In this document: piece by piece, positions 1-10,620 of the stretch | How positions within the stretch are numbered: position 1 is the stretch's first letter | Layout of the letters: the number at the start of each line of letters is the position of its first letter | DNA from: Phascolarctos cinereus | Taxonomy: Eukaryota > Chordata > Mammalia > Diprotodontia > Phascolarctidae | DNA length: 64,000 nt | Direction of reading: 5' to 3' | Assembly (NCBI RefSeq): GCF_002099425.1 | Contig: NW_018344216.1 | Coordinates: 871,501-935,500, forward strand | The notes under the pieces: model-generated | Told to the model about the DNA's origin: nothing | Database searches by the model: none | The model's input: the letters and a program-made list of their open reading frames with translations, nothing else | Translations under genes and position numbers: made by a program

Positions 1-209
1 GCCTTTTTCTAGCAAGAATCCAAAATGGCTTTGAGGACCTGCCCAGTAGGTGAATGCTGAAATCTTGATGCTTGAGACTGACATGGTCTCAAAACTAGAC
101 CTCAAAGTCTGGAATTGGGGAAGCCTTAGTATCTACTTTAGTATATAACCACATCAATGTCCTTATATAATTAGGGAAAATTCCTGATAATAGTGGCAGG
201 AGTGGAATG

Positions 210-870
210 GTTGTTGTCCTTCATTCTCAAAAAGGATCAAAATGACATTACTATATTAGAGTCAATTACAATGCCTCCGACTGTGGCTGACTAGATCAAT
301 ATGAGCTTGGAATGCTCTGCTACAAAACAGGCACAAATAGTCCATGTGAACATTTAGGGTGGATTCTCTAAATTTGCAGATCTCATGTTTCTTTTGAGCT
401 ACTTCAGTTCTGCTCTGCTCATACAGCCCCTTCTCTTATGAGAGCGCGCCATGCTGATTGGTCCTGTGCCAGTATCTCCCATGTCACACAATCAATTCCA
501 AAGTTCTTGAGAGAAAACTTGAGAGTGTCCTTGTATCGCTTCTTCTACTACCATGTGAACTCTTGCCTTGTGTGAGGTTTCCATAAAATAGTCTTAGGCA
601 AGCAACATGGCCAGCCCATTGCAGTAGAGTTTGAATGCTTGGCAGTTTAGTTTGAGAAAGGACCTCAGTGTCTGGTATCTTATCCTGCCAGGTGATCTTC
701 AGAATCTTCCTAAGACAATTCAAATGGAAGTGATTTGGTTTCCTGGCATGATGCTGGTATACCGTCCAGGTTTCACAGGCATACAACGAGTCAAGCCCTG
801 GCCTTCATATCTAGTTTGGCCACTTTCTGTTCTTCTCTCATAAGACCATTCCCCAAGTTCATGCTCCCTG
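210..870 (-). mobile_element. RTE-clade LINE, 3' end with reverse-transcriptase C-terminus
   Basis: Read on the minus strand, about 786 to 484 stays open for 100 codons and begins with [13 protein letters not shown], followed by [11 protein letters not shown] and a WAGHVACL motif. This is the post-catalytic C-terminal region typical of RTE-like non-LTR reverse transcriptases. Below it, at 210-480, lies the 3' UTR, which ends (minus strand) in GAATGAAGGACAACAA. The element is 5'-truncated and the frame is not continuous beyond 786, so it is a dead copy. The same 3' tail is found on SINEs at 4837, 18725 and 44251. The clade is inferred from motifs only; a different RTE-like lineage is possible. 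Confidence 0.7.
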
Positions 871-984
871 CCTGACCTTTAACTTTGCATCCAGGTACCA
901 GACAGGCTGGGAGGTATGGGCAAGCCAAGTAAGTGCAGAAAATGTGCATTAATGGCAGAGGTGATTGAGCTACGGCCTATATTG

Positions 985-1040
985 CATTATTATTGCTGCT
1001 ATTACTACTACTACTACTACTAATGATGATGATGATGATA
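985..1040. repeat. Trinucleotide microsatellite (TAC)n/(GAT)n
   Basis: Imperfect trinucleotide tract: TTATTG, then about six TAC units, then about six GAT units. No gene nearby uses it. Confidence 0.9.
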
Positions 1041-1370
1041 AATTGAATCTGGGGGAACCTGTGTACTTGCATTCAGAGAATGAATTAGGACCTTTCAAAG
1101 CTGCTAAGTTCATTAGCTCTAATCTGGGATGAGTGAAACAAACAATACTTGTCCATGTGGTCACCAGAACTAAAAACTTTTCATTTTCTGCCTTTCAAAG
1201 TGATGAGATTCACAAAATTCCATGATTTGGTTTTAACCTACCTTTTCAATTTTATTTCCTACTGCTCCCTTTCAGGAACCCTGTGCTCCAGCCAAAGTGT
1301 TTTGTGGGAAAGTGCACCCCAGATTTACTGAGTTAATTAATTCATTGACTCCCTCACATTTCCATTTTCT
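1041..1370. other. Unassigned sequence
   Basis: No motif, repeat family or coding signal recognised. The phrase 'gctccctttcaggaaccctgtgctccagcc' region near 1265-1300 is slightly GC-richer and could be an old LINE-2 piece, but I could not support that. Confidence 0.3.
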
Positions 1371-1482
1371 CTCCTCTTTCTTTCTTCCTTCTCTCTATAT
1401 TTCCTCTCTTCTTCTTCCATCATCCTTTTCCTTTCTTCCTCTATTTCTTTCTTCTTTTCTCTACCTCTCCTCCCACTCCCAA
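1371..1482. repeat. Pyrimidine-rich low-complexity tract
   Basis: About 110 bases of almost pure C/T on the plus strand (CTTT, TTCC and TCTC runs). Any open frame here is a by-product of base composition. Confidence 0.85.
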
Positions 1483-2299
1483 AATGCCTATTACTTTGGA
1501 TACAAGGCGCTTATAATTTACTTATAATAAAAACTGAGCAGTGAAAGAAAGCATATAATAATTTATTAGTTGTCATTTTTTCATAACCGATGTGATTGAC
1601 TGTTCCAAACAAAAGAGCCAAGATTGAACCTCTGTTGGCTTTTAAATTGCTGTCTTAAAATCATCCAGATGGAACATTGCCCTTATGATAGAGAGCCTTT
1701 TAGGATATAAACCCATCTCTGAGGCTGCCAATATATTTGGCATAAATAATATTGAATTCATGAGTAGACCTGACAAGGATTAGTGCATTTGCCTTGCTCT
1801 TTTAAAAGTTCCTCTTTATTTGTTAAAAGGTTTGGGGGATAGATTATCTGTCTTTGCTCTCTCTTTATCAATGTTTTGCCTGCCTTGAAATAAGATTGAA
1901 TGCTTCAATTAAAAAAACAGTGATTAATTTCCTGGCTTCATTATCTCAAAACACCTTTTAAAACATTTTATTTGTGAAATTTGCTTCTTGGCTTGAATAC
2001 ATTCCAAAGGAGGAAAACAATTCCTTATCTGATCTATTAAGTGATCAAGGAGACTAAAAAAAAATTTTTTTCACTAATAAGTCTATATCCTTTCTGAGCT
2101 AAGCAAGAAGAGAAGAGGTTATAGGAAAAATTCGGATGGCTTCTGTTCTCTTTATTAAGCTATCTTAATCAATATATTCTGCAGAGGGATACAGTTCTTT
2201 TGAAAATACACATTTTGTAAACAAGGCTTAATCATAAACTATTAAAACTCTGGAATATCCTTTAACTAGTGATAATTCAAGAGCATGTTTTCAAAGTAG
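1483..2299. other. Unassigned AT-rich sequence
   Basis: About 800 bases without recognisable repeats, tandem structure or long open frame. It is apparently single-copy within the window and AT-rich. Nothing supports a gene. Confidence 0.4.
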
Positions 2300-2425
2300 T
2301 ATTCTCTGACAGGCAAGGGACTGAGCTGACAATTTGGTTTTATCTCCAGCTCTGACAATGACTACTGAATCATTGAACGAAGTGAGTTACTTAAAACCTG
2401 TACCCAGGATGATATAGAGTTATTA
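2300..2425 (+). mobile_element. Degenerate MIR-type SINE
   Basis: The order 'ATCTCCAGCTCTGACAATGAC', then an AGTTACTTAAA motif, matches the MIR core (CCAGCTCTGCCACTTAC ... AGTCACTTAAC) with many changes. Very old and partial. Confidence 0.4.
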
Positions 2426-2555
2426 GGAGATTAGGTTTGACACACGTTGTTCGAACTTACCCCTGCCCCCAACATAACTGAAGAATCCCAGTTATGCCCT
2501 GACATAGTCCTTTTTGACAGGTCTTGACAAGTTCCCAGACATGGGCCATGTGGCT

Positions 2556-2690
2556 TCATACGATAATAATAACAACAAGTCCCATCTCCATACTACTTTC
2601 AGATTTCCAAAGTGCTTTCTTCACAACTCTGTTAAGTCAGGATTCACTTCAGACTCAAATGGGGCTAACAATTATCTCCTTATACTTCCT
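2556..2690 (-). mobile_element. Degenerate MIR/THER1-type SINE 3' part
   Basis: Starts with AATAATAATAACAA and continues with CTTTCAGATTTCCAAAGTGC and CACAACTCTGTTAAG. These parallel the reverse complement of the MIR/THER1 3' region (AATAATAATAGC ... TTTGCAAAGCGC ... CACAACAACCCTG). Eroded. Confidence 0.4.
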
Positions 2691-3146
2691 GCTTACCACA
2701 TTAGAAAGGTCTATATAATGGGTGGGCCTGACCCAGGCTAATATTCTGTTAGTTTAGGTTTGATGTTAGGATGAAATTAAATGCTCAAAGGTCATTCAAC
2801 AGTTAACAACAACAAAAAAAGGCTTACTTAACTGTGGCACAGAAAGGATATCCCACAAGGCTACCGCAGCATTTATCTTTGGTAAAGTCCCTTCCCCCAC
2901 CAAAAGAAAATGGAAATAGGTCCGTTCGGTAAGCAGAGTATGGTGACTCAAAAGGTTTCTTTGCCAACTCTCAAGGGCCCCAACTCCACCACTTTATTTG
3001 AATGGGCCTTTTTCTGCCCTTAGGTGACCAGGAAACCACATAAATATAACCAAAGGCCACCAGGAAACTACTTCAATGGACATAGCCCTTCTTGGTCAAT
3101 CAAATCCTGGGGACAATTTCCTTGTGTTTTAGGGAAAGACCTAAAG
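2691..3146. other. Unassigned sequence
   Basis: No convincing family or gene. A short (A)n run sits at 2812-2820. The frame at 3024-3212 is short, shows no domain and runs into the MITE that follows. Confidence 0.35.
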
Positions 3147-3263
3147 TTTGAAAAGATTCAAACTTCACAGAACATTTGTTCTGTTTGGATTCAGTCCGAG
3201 AGCCACATTTGAGGACCTAGGGGGCCACATGTAGCCTCAAGGCCGCAGATTCCCCACCTCTCA
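3147..3263. mobile_element. Palindromic MITE (hAT-like), partial left arm and complete right arm
   Basis: A central hairpin (ATTCAAACTTCACAGAACA ... TGTTCTGTTTGGATTCAG) is followed by the right arm. That arm ends in GGCCACATGTAGCCTCAAGG and GCAGATTCCCCACCTCT, the reverse of a terminal inverted repeat of the form CAG-GGTGGGGAACCTGCGGCC. A second copy of the same family lies at 5612. It carries no coding capacity and is non-autonomous. Confidence 0.65.
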
Positions 3264-4252
3264 CCTATCTTAACCTAGATGGGAGAGAGACCTCTGGTAA
3301 ATAGTGCTCCTATCACGCCCTGTAAAGATGCTTCATGTACCCTTGTATTGCTCTTCTCTCAAGGAAGAAACAATGAAGAAAAAGATTTTGTAAAGAAACA
3401 GAGTAAAAGTCTCATCACTGTCAGAAAGCTGGAGGGTTGTAGAATGTGAGAAGAAAGGTAGGAAAAAGGCCGATTTGAACATTTTAAGTTATATAATAGA
3501 TAAGAGACTTCTTAAAGAGAGAAGGAGCCAGCCCATTTCTGGGGAAAGTATCTTCTCATGCTCCAACGAATAATGATTTGATTCCCCAGATGCCATTAAC
3601 TGAGAGGTCATCAACTATAGCCAGGGGAAGAAGGTAAGAATGGTGGTAATTAAAGTCTCCCTGCCAAGGGGCACTAAAATAGTTAAATGCTGAGCAACAG
3701 GATAGTGCATTATCTTCCCAAGGATATGAAAGAGAGCCTCCCAAGAATTGTTGAACCTGATGACCACTGTCCACTTCTGATGACTCATCTGGTGACAAAT
3801 GATGTTTCTAGGAAGGAACCTAGAAAATATTGTTGAGTCTTATAAAGTTCTGGTTAAAAAGATAATGTCTAAGAATGGAATTTGGTTTCTTGATCGTGGT
3901 TCAAAATACAGGATTAATGAGCTCTAGGCAAAATATGAAAAGTACATAACATGGGCCAAGAAAAATGCATCTAATTAGAATTTGGGGAATGTAGTCAAGA
4001 GGCTTTTACTGGACCAGTAGGGGATATGGTTCCAAGAAGCTGTAGCATGTGCAGTGACCATACCCAGGTAAAACCATCTTGGCAGACAGGCCAAACCAGG
4101 ATGAGGTCACCAATAGGCCTCAAACCTGTCAGTGAGTGTGTAGAATGTCTACTGTATGCATGTGAAGACTTCCCCCACAGAAGCGGCAGATGAGAACAAT
4201 TTGTCCCAATGGCCATGAAGGCAGCTAAAACAGGCACTGTGGAACACTTAGG
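3264..4252. other. Unassigned sequence, about 1 kb
   Basis: No recognised repeat and no supportable exon. Minus-strand frames at 3556-3798 and 3995-4255 have ordinary composition but show no known motif, no signal peptide and no helpful neighbours, so I do not call genes. Confidence 0.35.
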
Positions 4253-4807
4253 CATAGATTCCCAAAGTTGGTAATACCACCCCCCAGAGGGGCACTAGAA
4301 TGATCTAGGGGGGCAGTAGTAGCATCAGGTACAATTGGGGGGAGCAGTAGAAGCACAAGGAGAGAAGAAAATTTTGAAAAACTGTACATATTTCACCTGT
4401 TGTATAACAGAGTTAAAGTCATAGTGATTACATTATTTTCCAAATAAACACACAAAATGCAAGTTATAACTAATCAGTCGAGTCCACTGACTGGTCTTAA
4501 CAAGCACGTGTTGACAAGTGAGCATGTCACGCATGGTCAGGAATATGTGACATGTTTATAATATGATACTATATGGTTACATGAGGCAATATTGCATCAT
4601 TAAAATTTCAATACAGGAAAAAATCACAAATTTATAAAAATTATTAAATTTAAGAAGCATCATTTAAGAATATATATATTTTCCTATTTTTTGAAATGAT
4701 GCAAATTTCAAAAAGCCTGTTAAAGGGTTAAAGAAAGTAGATTTCCAGGGGGATGCTGAGTAATACTTTTTAAGGGGCAGTAAGCCAAATAAGTTTGGGA
4801 ACCTCTG
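4253..4807. mobile_element. Non-autonomous hAT-like DNA transposon
   Basis: The ends are imperfect terminal inverted repeats. The left end is CATAGATTCCCAAAGTTGGT. The reverse complement of the right end is CAGAGGTTCCCAAACTTATT, the CAG-GGTTCCCAAACTT signature of hAT/Charlie-type elements, followed by an AGCCA/GCCCCT-rich zone at each end. CTTAG lies just outside both ends (4247-4251 and 4809-4813), consistent with an 8-bp hAT duplication that has decayed. The interior is AT-rich and has no transposase frame. Confidence 0.65.
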
Positions 4808-4836
4808 GCTTAGAGCTTGGTCAGACATTGAAATTG

Positions 4837-5033
4837 CCAAGGTCATCCACTGCACCACAAGCCATCGCCAGTCATCTTGACTTAGGTCTTGCTACTGGAC
4901 TTCCATGACTCTAGGAAAGAGAGTGAAGCTGACCACTTTGTGCAACTCTATCTAACTTAAATCCAATTCACGTGCAAATCAAGACATCACCTCAGGATGC
5001 CATTGGTTCTCTTTAAAAGTCAAAGAACAAACA
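4837..5033 (+). mobile_element. SINE with RTE-type tail (degenerate)
   Basis: Contains CATCGCCAGTCATCTTGAC, GTCTTGCTACTGGACTTCC, TTAAATCCAATTCACGTGCA and a final AAAGTCAAAGAACAAACA. This motif order is shared with the better copies at 18725 (plus) and 44251 (minus). The tail corresponds to the 3' terminus of the RTE LINE at 210. Confidence 0.7.
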
Positions 5034-5272
5034 GCAAGAGGATGGGCAGACAGAAAATTGCCTACATAATCCTAAGAAACTTGTATAAGGTGCATTGTCC
5101 CTTTAAGGCCCTCTTCAGATGGAGGTCTGGTCACCCTCAAGACACTGAAAGTTGGAATGTAACCATCTGTTTGTTGTCTACCTCTGAGAACTTAGACCTT
5201 CTAGCATAAGAGAAGGTTTGAGTAAATGAACCAACTAGAGAAAAAAGTTGGGTCTTGACATGCCTGTGAGAC

Positions 5273-5611
5273 ATGCCCCACTACATCATCATTATGAGGG
5301 TATTTATATGCACATGCACACACATACATATATGTATGTAGTAGCAAATGTCTAAAGAGTGATATTATATGGGTGTTCATATACATACATACACATATAT
5401 GTATATATTATAGGGCTTGTCTATATACATATATATGTAGTGGGACATGTCTATATAGTGACGTTATTAAGCTGTTTATATACACATACATGTACATATA
5501 TGTTATCTCTATGTAATTGGGCATTGATAGATATATATTTATAGGGGGAATATCTATGCAGTGACATTAAGATAGTATTTATATACATATACACATACAT
5601 ACCTATTTATA
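5273..5611. repeat. Degenerate ~100-bp AT-rich tandem array
   Basis: Four anchors recur in order: ATGCCCCACTACATCATCATTA (5273), ATGTCTAAAGAGTGATATTA (5348), ATGTCTATATAGTGACGTTA (5446) and ATATCTATGCAGTGACATTA (5550). Each is followed by TTTATATACACATAC-like sequence with ATATGTATAT runs. Spacing is 75, 98 and 104 bases. Microsatellite-like TATG/CATA tracts lie inside each unit, so it is a compound minisatellite rather than a plain microsatellite. Confidence 0.7.
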
Positions 5612-5765
5612 AGGCCACATGGTGAAGTTCTACATCCTTAGGTGTGGTCTTTTGACTGAGTCCAAGTTTTACAGAACACATCCTTTTATTAAGGGGATTT
5701 GTTCTATGAAGTTTGGATTCAGTCAAAGGGTTGTCCTTGATTCTTGGCTCTGAAAGGTCTATCTT
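5612..5765. mobile_element. Palindromic MITE, second copy, long hairpin
   Basis: The left arm at about 5649-5683 (TTTTGACTGAGTCCAAG...ACAGAAC) pairs with 5694-5730 (TTTGTTCTATGAAGTTTGG ATTCAGTCAAA) around an ATTAAG loop. This is the same core as the copy at 3147. The outer left flank GGCCACATGG matches the family's outer arm; the far right end is missing or eroded. No coding capacity. Confidence 0.7.
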
Positions 5766-6205
5766 ATTCAAAAGAAATGTTAAAAAGATAAAAGGGAATA
5801 ATTTTATATTAAAATGTATACTTGTATGAGGAAGTGTGGAAAGTTGGAGGGAAAAACACAGTGGGAAACAGTTGGATAAGAAGGAAAAGAAGTGATGTTC
5901 TACATACCATCTGAACACAGGAAGAATTAGCTGGGAACTTTGTGAAATAGATCACAAACCCCCATGGAAGCATGGTACTGTAATGACGGAGGAATTAAAC
6001 CCTATAGACACCTATTAGAATGTTCTCTGCAAACAGGAGAAATCTGCTAGAAAGCAGAACAGCTACTAAATTTTGATCAGCCTTAGTAATAATCTTATCC
6101 TTTAAAAAGGTGGAGGAAGCAACAAGAATTGCTTCCTGAACTCGACTCTAACCTATAAGAAGGAACTTGTCACTGAGGTAGAAAAATCGGAACTTCGATA
6201 GCAAG
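5766..6205. other. Unassigned sequence
   Basis: Nothing recognised. A minus-strand frame overlaps the MITE and is rejected as a gene. Confidence 0.35.
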
Positions 6206-6300
6206 TGAGGTACAGATAATTTAGGTGCTTTGCCAAAGGTCACATAGGTAGTAAATACTTGACCTAAGATTTGGAAGATTTTTATACTTCATATCCCTGG
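6206..6300 (-). mobile_element. Degenerate MIR-type SINE
   Basis: GAGGTACAGA ... TTGCCAAAGGTCACATAGGTAGTAAA follows the antisense MIR core (GAGG-CACAGAG ... TGCCCAAGGTCACACAGCTAGTAAG). Confidence 0.55.
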
Positions 6301-6339
6301 TTCTTAACAGGAATGATTTGAACTCATTGAAAGCAACAA

Positions 6340-6620
6340 GATGCTTTTTCACTTTCTCCTTAGTTATCTCGAGTTTCCAATCCTATCTCCTAGTTTTTCT
6401 TCTTGCCAATCCAGAAATCATTCTCCTTGGAAGAGAAAATAGAAGTAAAATGAAGAGTGAAGTAGTTCAGTCTTTTCATCCCTGTCAGTTATGATGATCT
6501 CATCCACTCTGAGCAGCACTCCCATTCTTTCTTACTCCTGATATGGCTTTAAAAATGTTTTATTTTTCTTAGCATTTATTACTAGCCTCAAGCTGGCTAG
6601 ACTCAGAGCATGTGACCTGC
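6340..6620 (-). mobile_element. Possible CR1/L3-clade LINE remnant
   Basis: Phrases such as TCATCCACTCTGAGCAGCAC and CTTTAAAAATGTTTTATTTTTCTTAGCATTT resemble antisense coding/3' portions of ancient CR1/L3 LINEs seen elsewhere in the window. Recognition is weak and no frame survives. Confidence 0.35.
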
Positions 6621-6905
6621 AATGTTAATAAGAAATCTCTAGGCACTGACACAGTTCTCATAAGCTAAATGTCTACATGAAGTATACAGGGACCTTTGAC
6701 AAAGTGTAAAATCTGAGATTTTTACTAAGAAATATATTTTATCATTAATGGTAGAAATTGGTAACATTAATCGGAAAATGCTGTTGATCATCAGGGAATT
6801 TGTCCAGTCCTTTTAAAGGCAGTATGAAGGATATGATTTCCTCAGCGTGGGAACTGAGTAATTAAAATCTTAGGGAGTTGCCAGAGGCATACAGAGGTGA
6901 AATAG

Positions 6906-7065
6906 CTAAGATAGTAGATAACTGAGTGTTGGACTTGGAATAAGAAGGGTTCAAATCTCACTCCCAAAAAGACACTTCCAGTGTGATCCTGAGAAATTTC
7001 CTTCATCCATATGGGCCTCAGGCAATTCCCTAGGACTTACCTACTAAGTGTGTGTACTAAGGAAG
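6906..7065 (+). mobile_element. Degenerate MIR-type SINE
   Basis: Head TTGGACTTGGAATAAGAAGG then GTTCAAATCTCAC (B-box-like) and GTGTGATCCTGAGAAATTTCC, in MIR order. Diverged. Confidence 0.55.
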
Positions 7066-7189
7066 TCACATCCTTCATAATGCCTTTGGGAGGTCTGACC
7101 AGTTCAGTGATTCAGCAACAGCCTTTTCTGTTACCCATTTCCATCATTAATGATAAAATCTCAGAATTTACAATGTCATCAAATGCCGC

Positions 7190-7455
7190 CATATAGATGA
7201 AGTGTTGTTGTTTGGTCATGTCCAACTCTTCCTGCCCCCGTTTGGGGTTTTCTTGGCAAAAATACTAGAACGGTTTGCCATTTCCTTCTCCAACTCATTT
7301 TACAAATGAGGAAACTGAGGCAAACGGGGTCAAATGACTTGCCTAGGGTCACACAGCTAGTAAGTATCTGAGACCAAATTTGAACTCAAGTCTTCCTAAC
7401 TCCAGGCCTGGTGCTCTATCCACTGTGCCACCTAGCTGCCCCATATAGATGAAGT
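7190..7455 (-). mobile_element. tRNA-derived CORE-SINE with BovB/RTE tail, with target-site duplication
   Basis: The minus-strand head GGGCAGCTAGGTGGCACAGT is at 7441-7422. The CORE (CAGTTTCCTCATTTGTAAAA) follows, then the tail GGAGAAGGAAATGGCAAACC and a final CATGACCAAACAACAA at about 7204. A perfect 14-bp duplication (CATATAGATGAAGT) flanks it at 7190-7203 and 7442-7455, so the copy is complete and fairly young. A and B box relics in the head are promoter-derived and do not make a tRNA gene. Confidence 0.92.
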
Positions 7456-8765
7456 AGCATTTGACCTCTCAGATCTACATCAAGGGTTAGAGATTTCTGA
7501 TTTTCTGGCAGAAATATCTGTTCCATGTTGAAAACTATTATTACATGCAATTAGAAAAAAAAATACTATTAAGGGAAAAAAGAGAAATATACATTTTTAC
7601 AATCTGTGCTTGGCACACATTCCTATCAGTATAAGAGTTTATAATTGTCCAGCTAGCTCTGTAATCCATATTTCCATGTTCAGTCTGGCATGGATTTGGT
7701 TCTAATGAGGGGGTTTAATATTTACCAAAATCTTGTCTTGTTCTGATTGATGCTCCTAACACTTTCAAGCCTAGCATATATTCATTTTCTTTTTAAAAAA
7801 TAATGTCCCATGTTTTAGGAATAATGGAGTCTCCAAGGAAAAATCAACATGTGTGCACATGACTATCCAGACCCATTTATAGTCAAAAAGCAACTAAGAA
7901 CCTTATGTGCATACATCTTGGGTGATGTGTTTTCCTACGTTTCATGAATTTGGATGAGAACTGGCCACCTGGAACATCTTGTGACAATTATTCTAGCTTC
8001 GTTTCTTATCATGAAGACATAAAACACTCATGCTGAAGCATAAGAACCCCTGACAGGTTCCCTTAAAATTCATACCTAGTTGACAAGCCAAGTGAAAAGA
8101 ATTTTGAAGTTTGTAGGAATCAAAAACCTCTTTGTTGATAAAACTGAGTGGGCTGGGCTATTCCTTGTGTATGTCTTCAGTGTGGGGGAGGTACAGGTTA
8201 TTAAAGTATAGAGCTAGACTTGAAGCCAGCTGGGCAGAAGTGAGTGTTTGATCATGTCCTTGTATGGCAATCAAAATAGTCTTTTTTAAAGAAAAACTCA
8301 ACTTTGGAGGGTGGGGAGGGGGAGAAGGGAGATATAGCTATAATTTATCTTTGTATCTTTAGGGACTTTGATCTTTAATAGCAGCCTTTAAGTTCTATCA
8401 TGAGCTTTTAAGATACATGTAAAGTGTTGATGAATAACTTATGTTCTTCACAGTCTGGACTTCTTCTTGCTTGTTGCTCTACCATGACATCCCTCTAAGA
8501 TTAGAGACCATGTCCTGAAGCGTTCAACTCTTTTGCCTCTGGAACTCTAGCCCTGGGGCCCTCACTGTACTGATTGGTGATTACCTCATATGGCCAACTA
8601 TATCTAGCTAGTTCCTACCAGGCATCCCTTTATGCCCTGGCTATCTTCTTACCTATTACAGGACACTACACACCTCCCTGTACTTCCAGCCTTGGAACCA
8701 TAACCAAATACTGTTATTGAAACTGGAATGAATGGATCAATCTAATTCCCAAACTCTTCTTAGGA
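7456..8765. other. Unassigned sequence, about 1.3 kb
   Basis: No repeat family or gene recognised. It includes a G-rich stretch at 8308-8330 and a GC-richer block at 8500-8700. It is apparently single-copy in the window and has no long open frame. Confidence 0.35.
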
Positions 8766-8960
8766 CTTTTTTTACATTTCTTTTTTAAAAAAATTTATAT
8801 TATTTTCAATTTACAGAATAAAACAAGCATTTCCATAACACAATAAAAATTTAAAAACATGATTGTACATGAAACTGCAAATCTACCATGTACAATTTGC
8901 TATTCCCTCCAAATATATAACAAAGGTATAGTGTAAATTGCTTTTTTTCCCTTCCTCTCC
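8766..8960 (-). mobile_element. L1 3' end (short, antisense)
   Basis: T-rich start, then AACAAGCATTTCCATAACAC, ACATGAAACTGCAAATCTAC and TACAATTTGCTATTCC. This is the reverse complement of the L1 3' UTR copy at 23600-23790 (AGCAAGTTGTACATAATAGA ... GAAATGCTTGTTTTATTT). A 5'-truncated LINE of a marsupial L1 subfamily. Confidence 0.75.
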
Positions 8961-9009
8961 ACCTCTTCCCCCCCCCACTTTAAACTGCTCTCAGACCAGT
9001 ATTTGTTAT

Positions 9010-9148
9010 TTTTCTCTGTCAGAGTGTATGTTCCTTGGGGCTTGGAAATGTTTTGCTTTTGTAAATGAATCATCAATGTTTAGAACAGTGATTGGCATAT
9101 AGTAAGCTCTCAATGAGTACTTTTTCATTCATTCATTCACACAAAACT
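9010..9148 (+). mobile_element. LINE-2 3' end
   Basis: TATGTTCCTTGGGGCTTGGA, then TTTAGAACAGTGATTGGCAT, ATAGTAAGCTCTCAATGAGT and TTCATTCATTCATTC. This is the usual L2 3' terminus. Confidence 0.8.
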
Positions 9149-9895
9149 AATCGTACTCATCCATATACTTTCACTTCCATTTCTGTTGCTATTAATGGAT
9201 TTACTCTTTACTCTTAGCAATTCCCATTCATTTAATTGGTTCCTGTCATGATCAATGAATAGCATTTATTTTTTAAATGTCTAGTTGGGTTGGTGAAGAA
9301 AGGGGCAAAGGGCTATGTTTAAGAACCATATTTTTAAACTGACCATAAACATCAACATATCTTAATACTCTAAATGTGATATCTTTATTCAATGATCAAT
9401 GAGTTGATATGCTACTTGAGGATCTGAACCTCACTGGTATTAACATCCCAAATACAAATTCAAACAGAAGATATGAAGAAACTGAATCTAAATAGATAAA
9501 TGACTTCTAATTTCTCTTCCTGAGAAATAAAGGAATTGGTAGAGTTCATTTCACCAAACATTCAAAAGCACCAAGAGACAATTTCATAGAACTCTTGGTC
9601 ATCTTGCTTTGCATTGTTCATGAGGAGTTTAGACAAAGGAATCAATATAAAAATAATTGCCAATAAGTACCAATGTCCTTTTCAAAAGATGAAGAAATGA
9701 AAAGATACATGTTCACTAAGGTGCACACCAATGTAATGGGTAATGTCCACCACAGAGTCACAATGGAATAGGGATTCCTTTATCATCCATATAGATCGTA
9801 AGATTCTCTAGATACTGCTATTTGCATAGTCTAGTATGAATGGATACTATTATATGATACCAACAGTGGATACTACTGAATAGTAGTATTGCTCA
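9149..9895. other. Unassigned sequence
   Basis: About 750 AT-rich bases with no recognised family. 9530-9800 reads like it could be very old LINE coding material, but no motif is identifiable. Confidence 0.3.
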
Positions 9896-10050
9896 TATGC
9901 CATACTTCATGGAGCTTGGAGTCAGAAAACACTGGATTCAAATCCCATCTCTCATGTATACTTGCTATATAACCATGCAATATAACCTCCACACCTCAGG
10001 CAACTCCCCTAGCCCTTCTCAACTAAGTCATAGATACATTTGTACTGATG
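9896..10050 (+). mobile_element. MIR-type SINE (degenerate)
   Basis: AGCTTGGAGTCAGAAAACAC, GGATTCAAATCCCATCTCTC and CTATATAACCATG are in the head/B-box/CORE order of MIR-like SINEs. Confidence 0.65.
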
Positions 10051-10061
10051 GAGGGAATTCA

Positions 10062-10262
10062 TAAAATCCTAGAATCAGAGGGTCATGAATTTAAAACTGT
10101 AAGGGGCTTTAGAGGCCATTAAGACCAACTTTCTCATTTTACAGATGAGGTATCTGAGGCATAGAGAAATTATATGACTTGTCAAGGTTCTCACAGCCAG
10201 TAAGTGTCTGAGGTGAGATCCTGAACCCAGATCTTCCCAACTCTATCAATTGTACAACAATA
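10062..10262 (-). mobile_element. MIR-type SINE (antisense)
   Basis: TCATTTTACAGATGAGGTAT, CTGAGGCATAGAGAAATT, then CACAGCCAGTAAGTGTCTGA and AACCCAGATCTTCCCAACTC: a clear antisense CORE-SINE. The left flank (AATCAGAGGGTCATG ... AGGGGCTTTAGAGGCCATT) is the associated 3' tail type. Confidence 0.85.
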
Positions 10263-10455
10263 CCACACTTGGAGGTCCCTATATGGATAAAAACCACAGA
10301 TCCATCCCATATTCAACTGTTTTTGCTATGACATATGTGTCTGCTCAAAAGAGATGAGAAGGGCAATTCACACAGGAAAAGCCAACTGGATGAATTATAT
10401 GTGTTTCCCAGATGAGGACACAAAATTGAAAAGATAGTCTACTCAATTAGTTCAT

Positions 10456-10572
10456 TACTCTGTGTGTCTGTGTGTGTGTATAGTATAGTTTCTATATATT
10501 TACATATACAAATATATACATAAATTATATATATGCATATACATACAAATACAGCAAGGTATAGCATGTGGG

Positions 10573-10610
<38 letters not shown>

Positions 10611-10620
10611 TGTGTATGTA
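10456..10620. repeat. TG/TA microsatellite cluster
   Basis: TGTGTGTCTGTGTGTGTG followed by TATA/CATA-rich sequence, then about 20 TG units at 10577-10618. Both strands give artefactual open frames of His-Thr or Val-Cys repeats. Confidence 0.9.

Noticed and set aside
5273-5611. CRISPR-like array of repeats and spacers
   Set aside because: Unit spacing is irregular, anchors are degenerate, spacers are low complexity, and the DNA is vertebrate.
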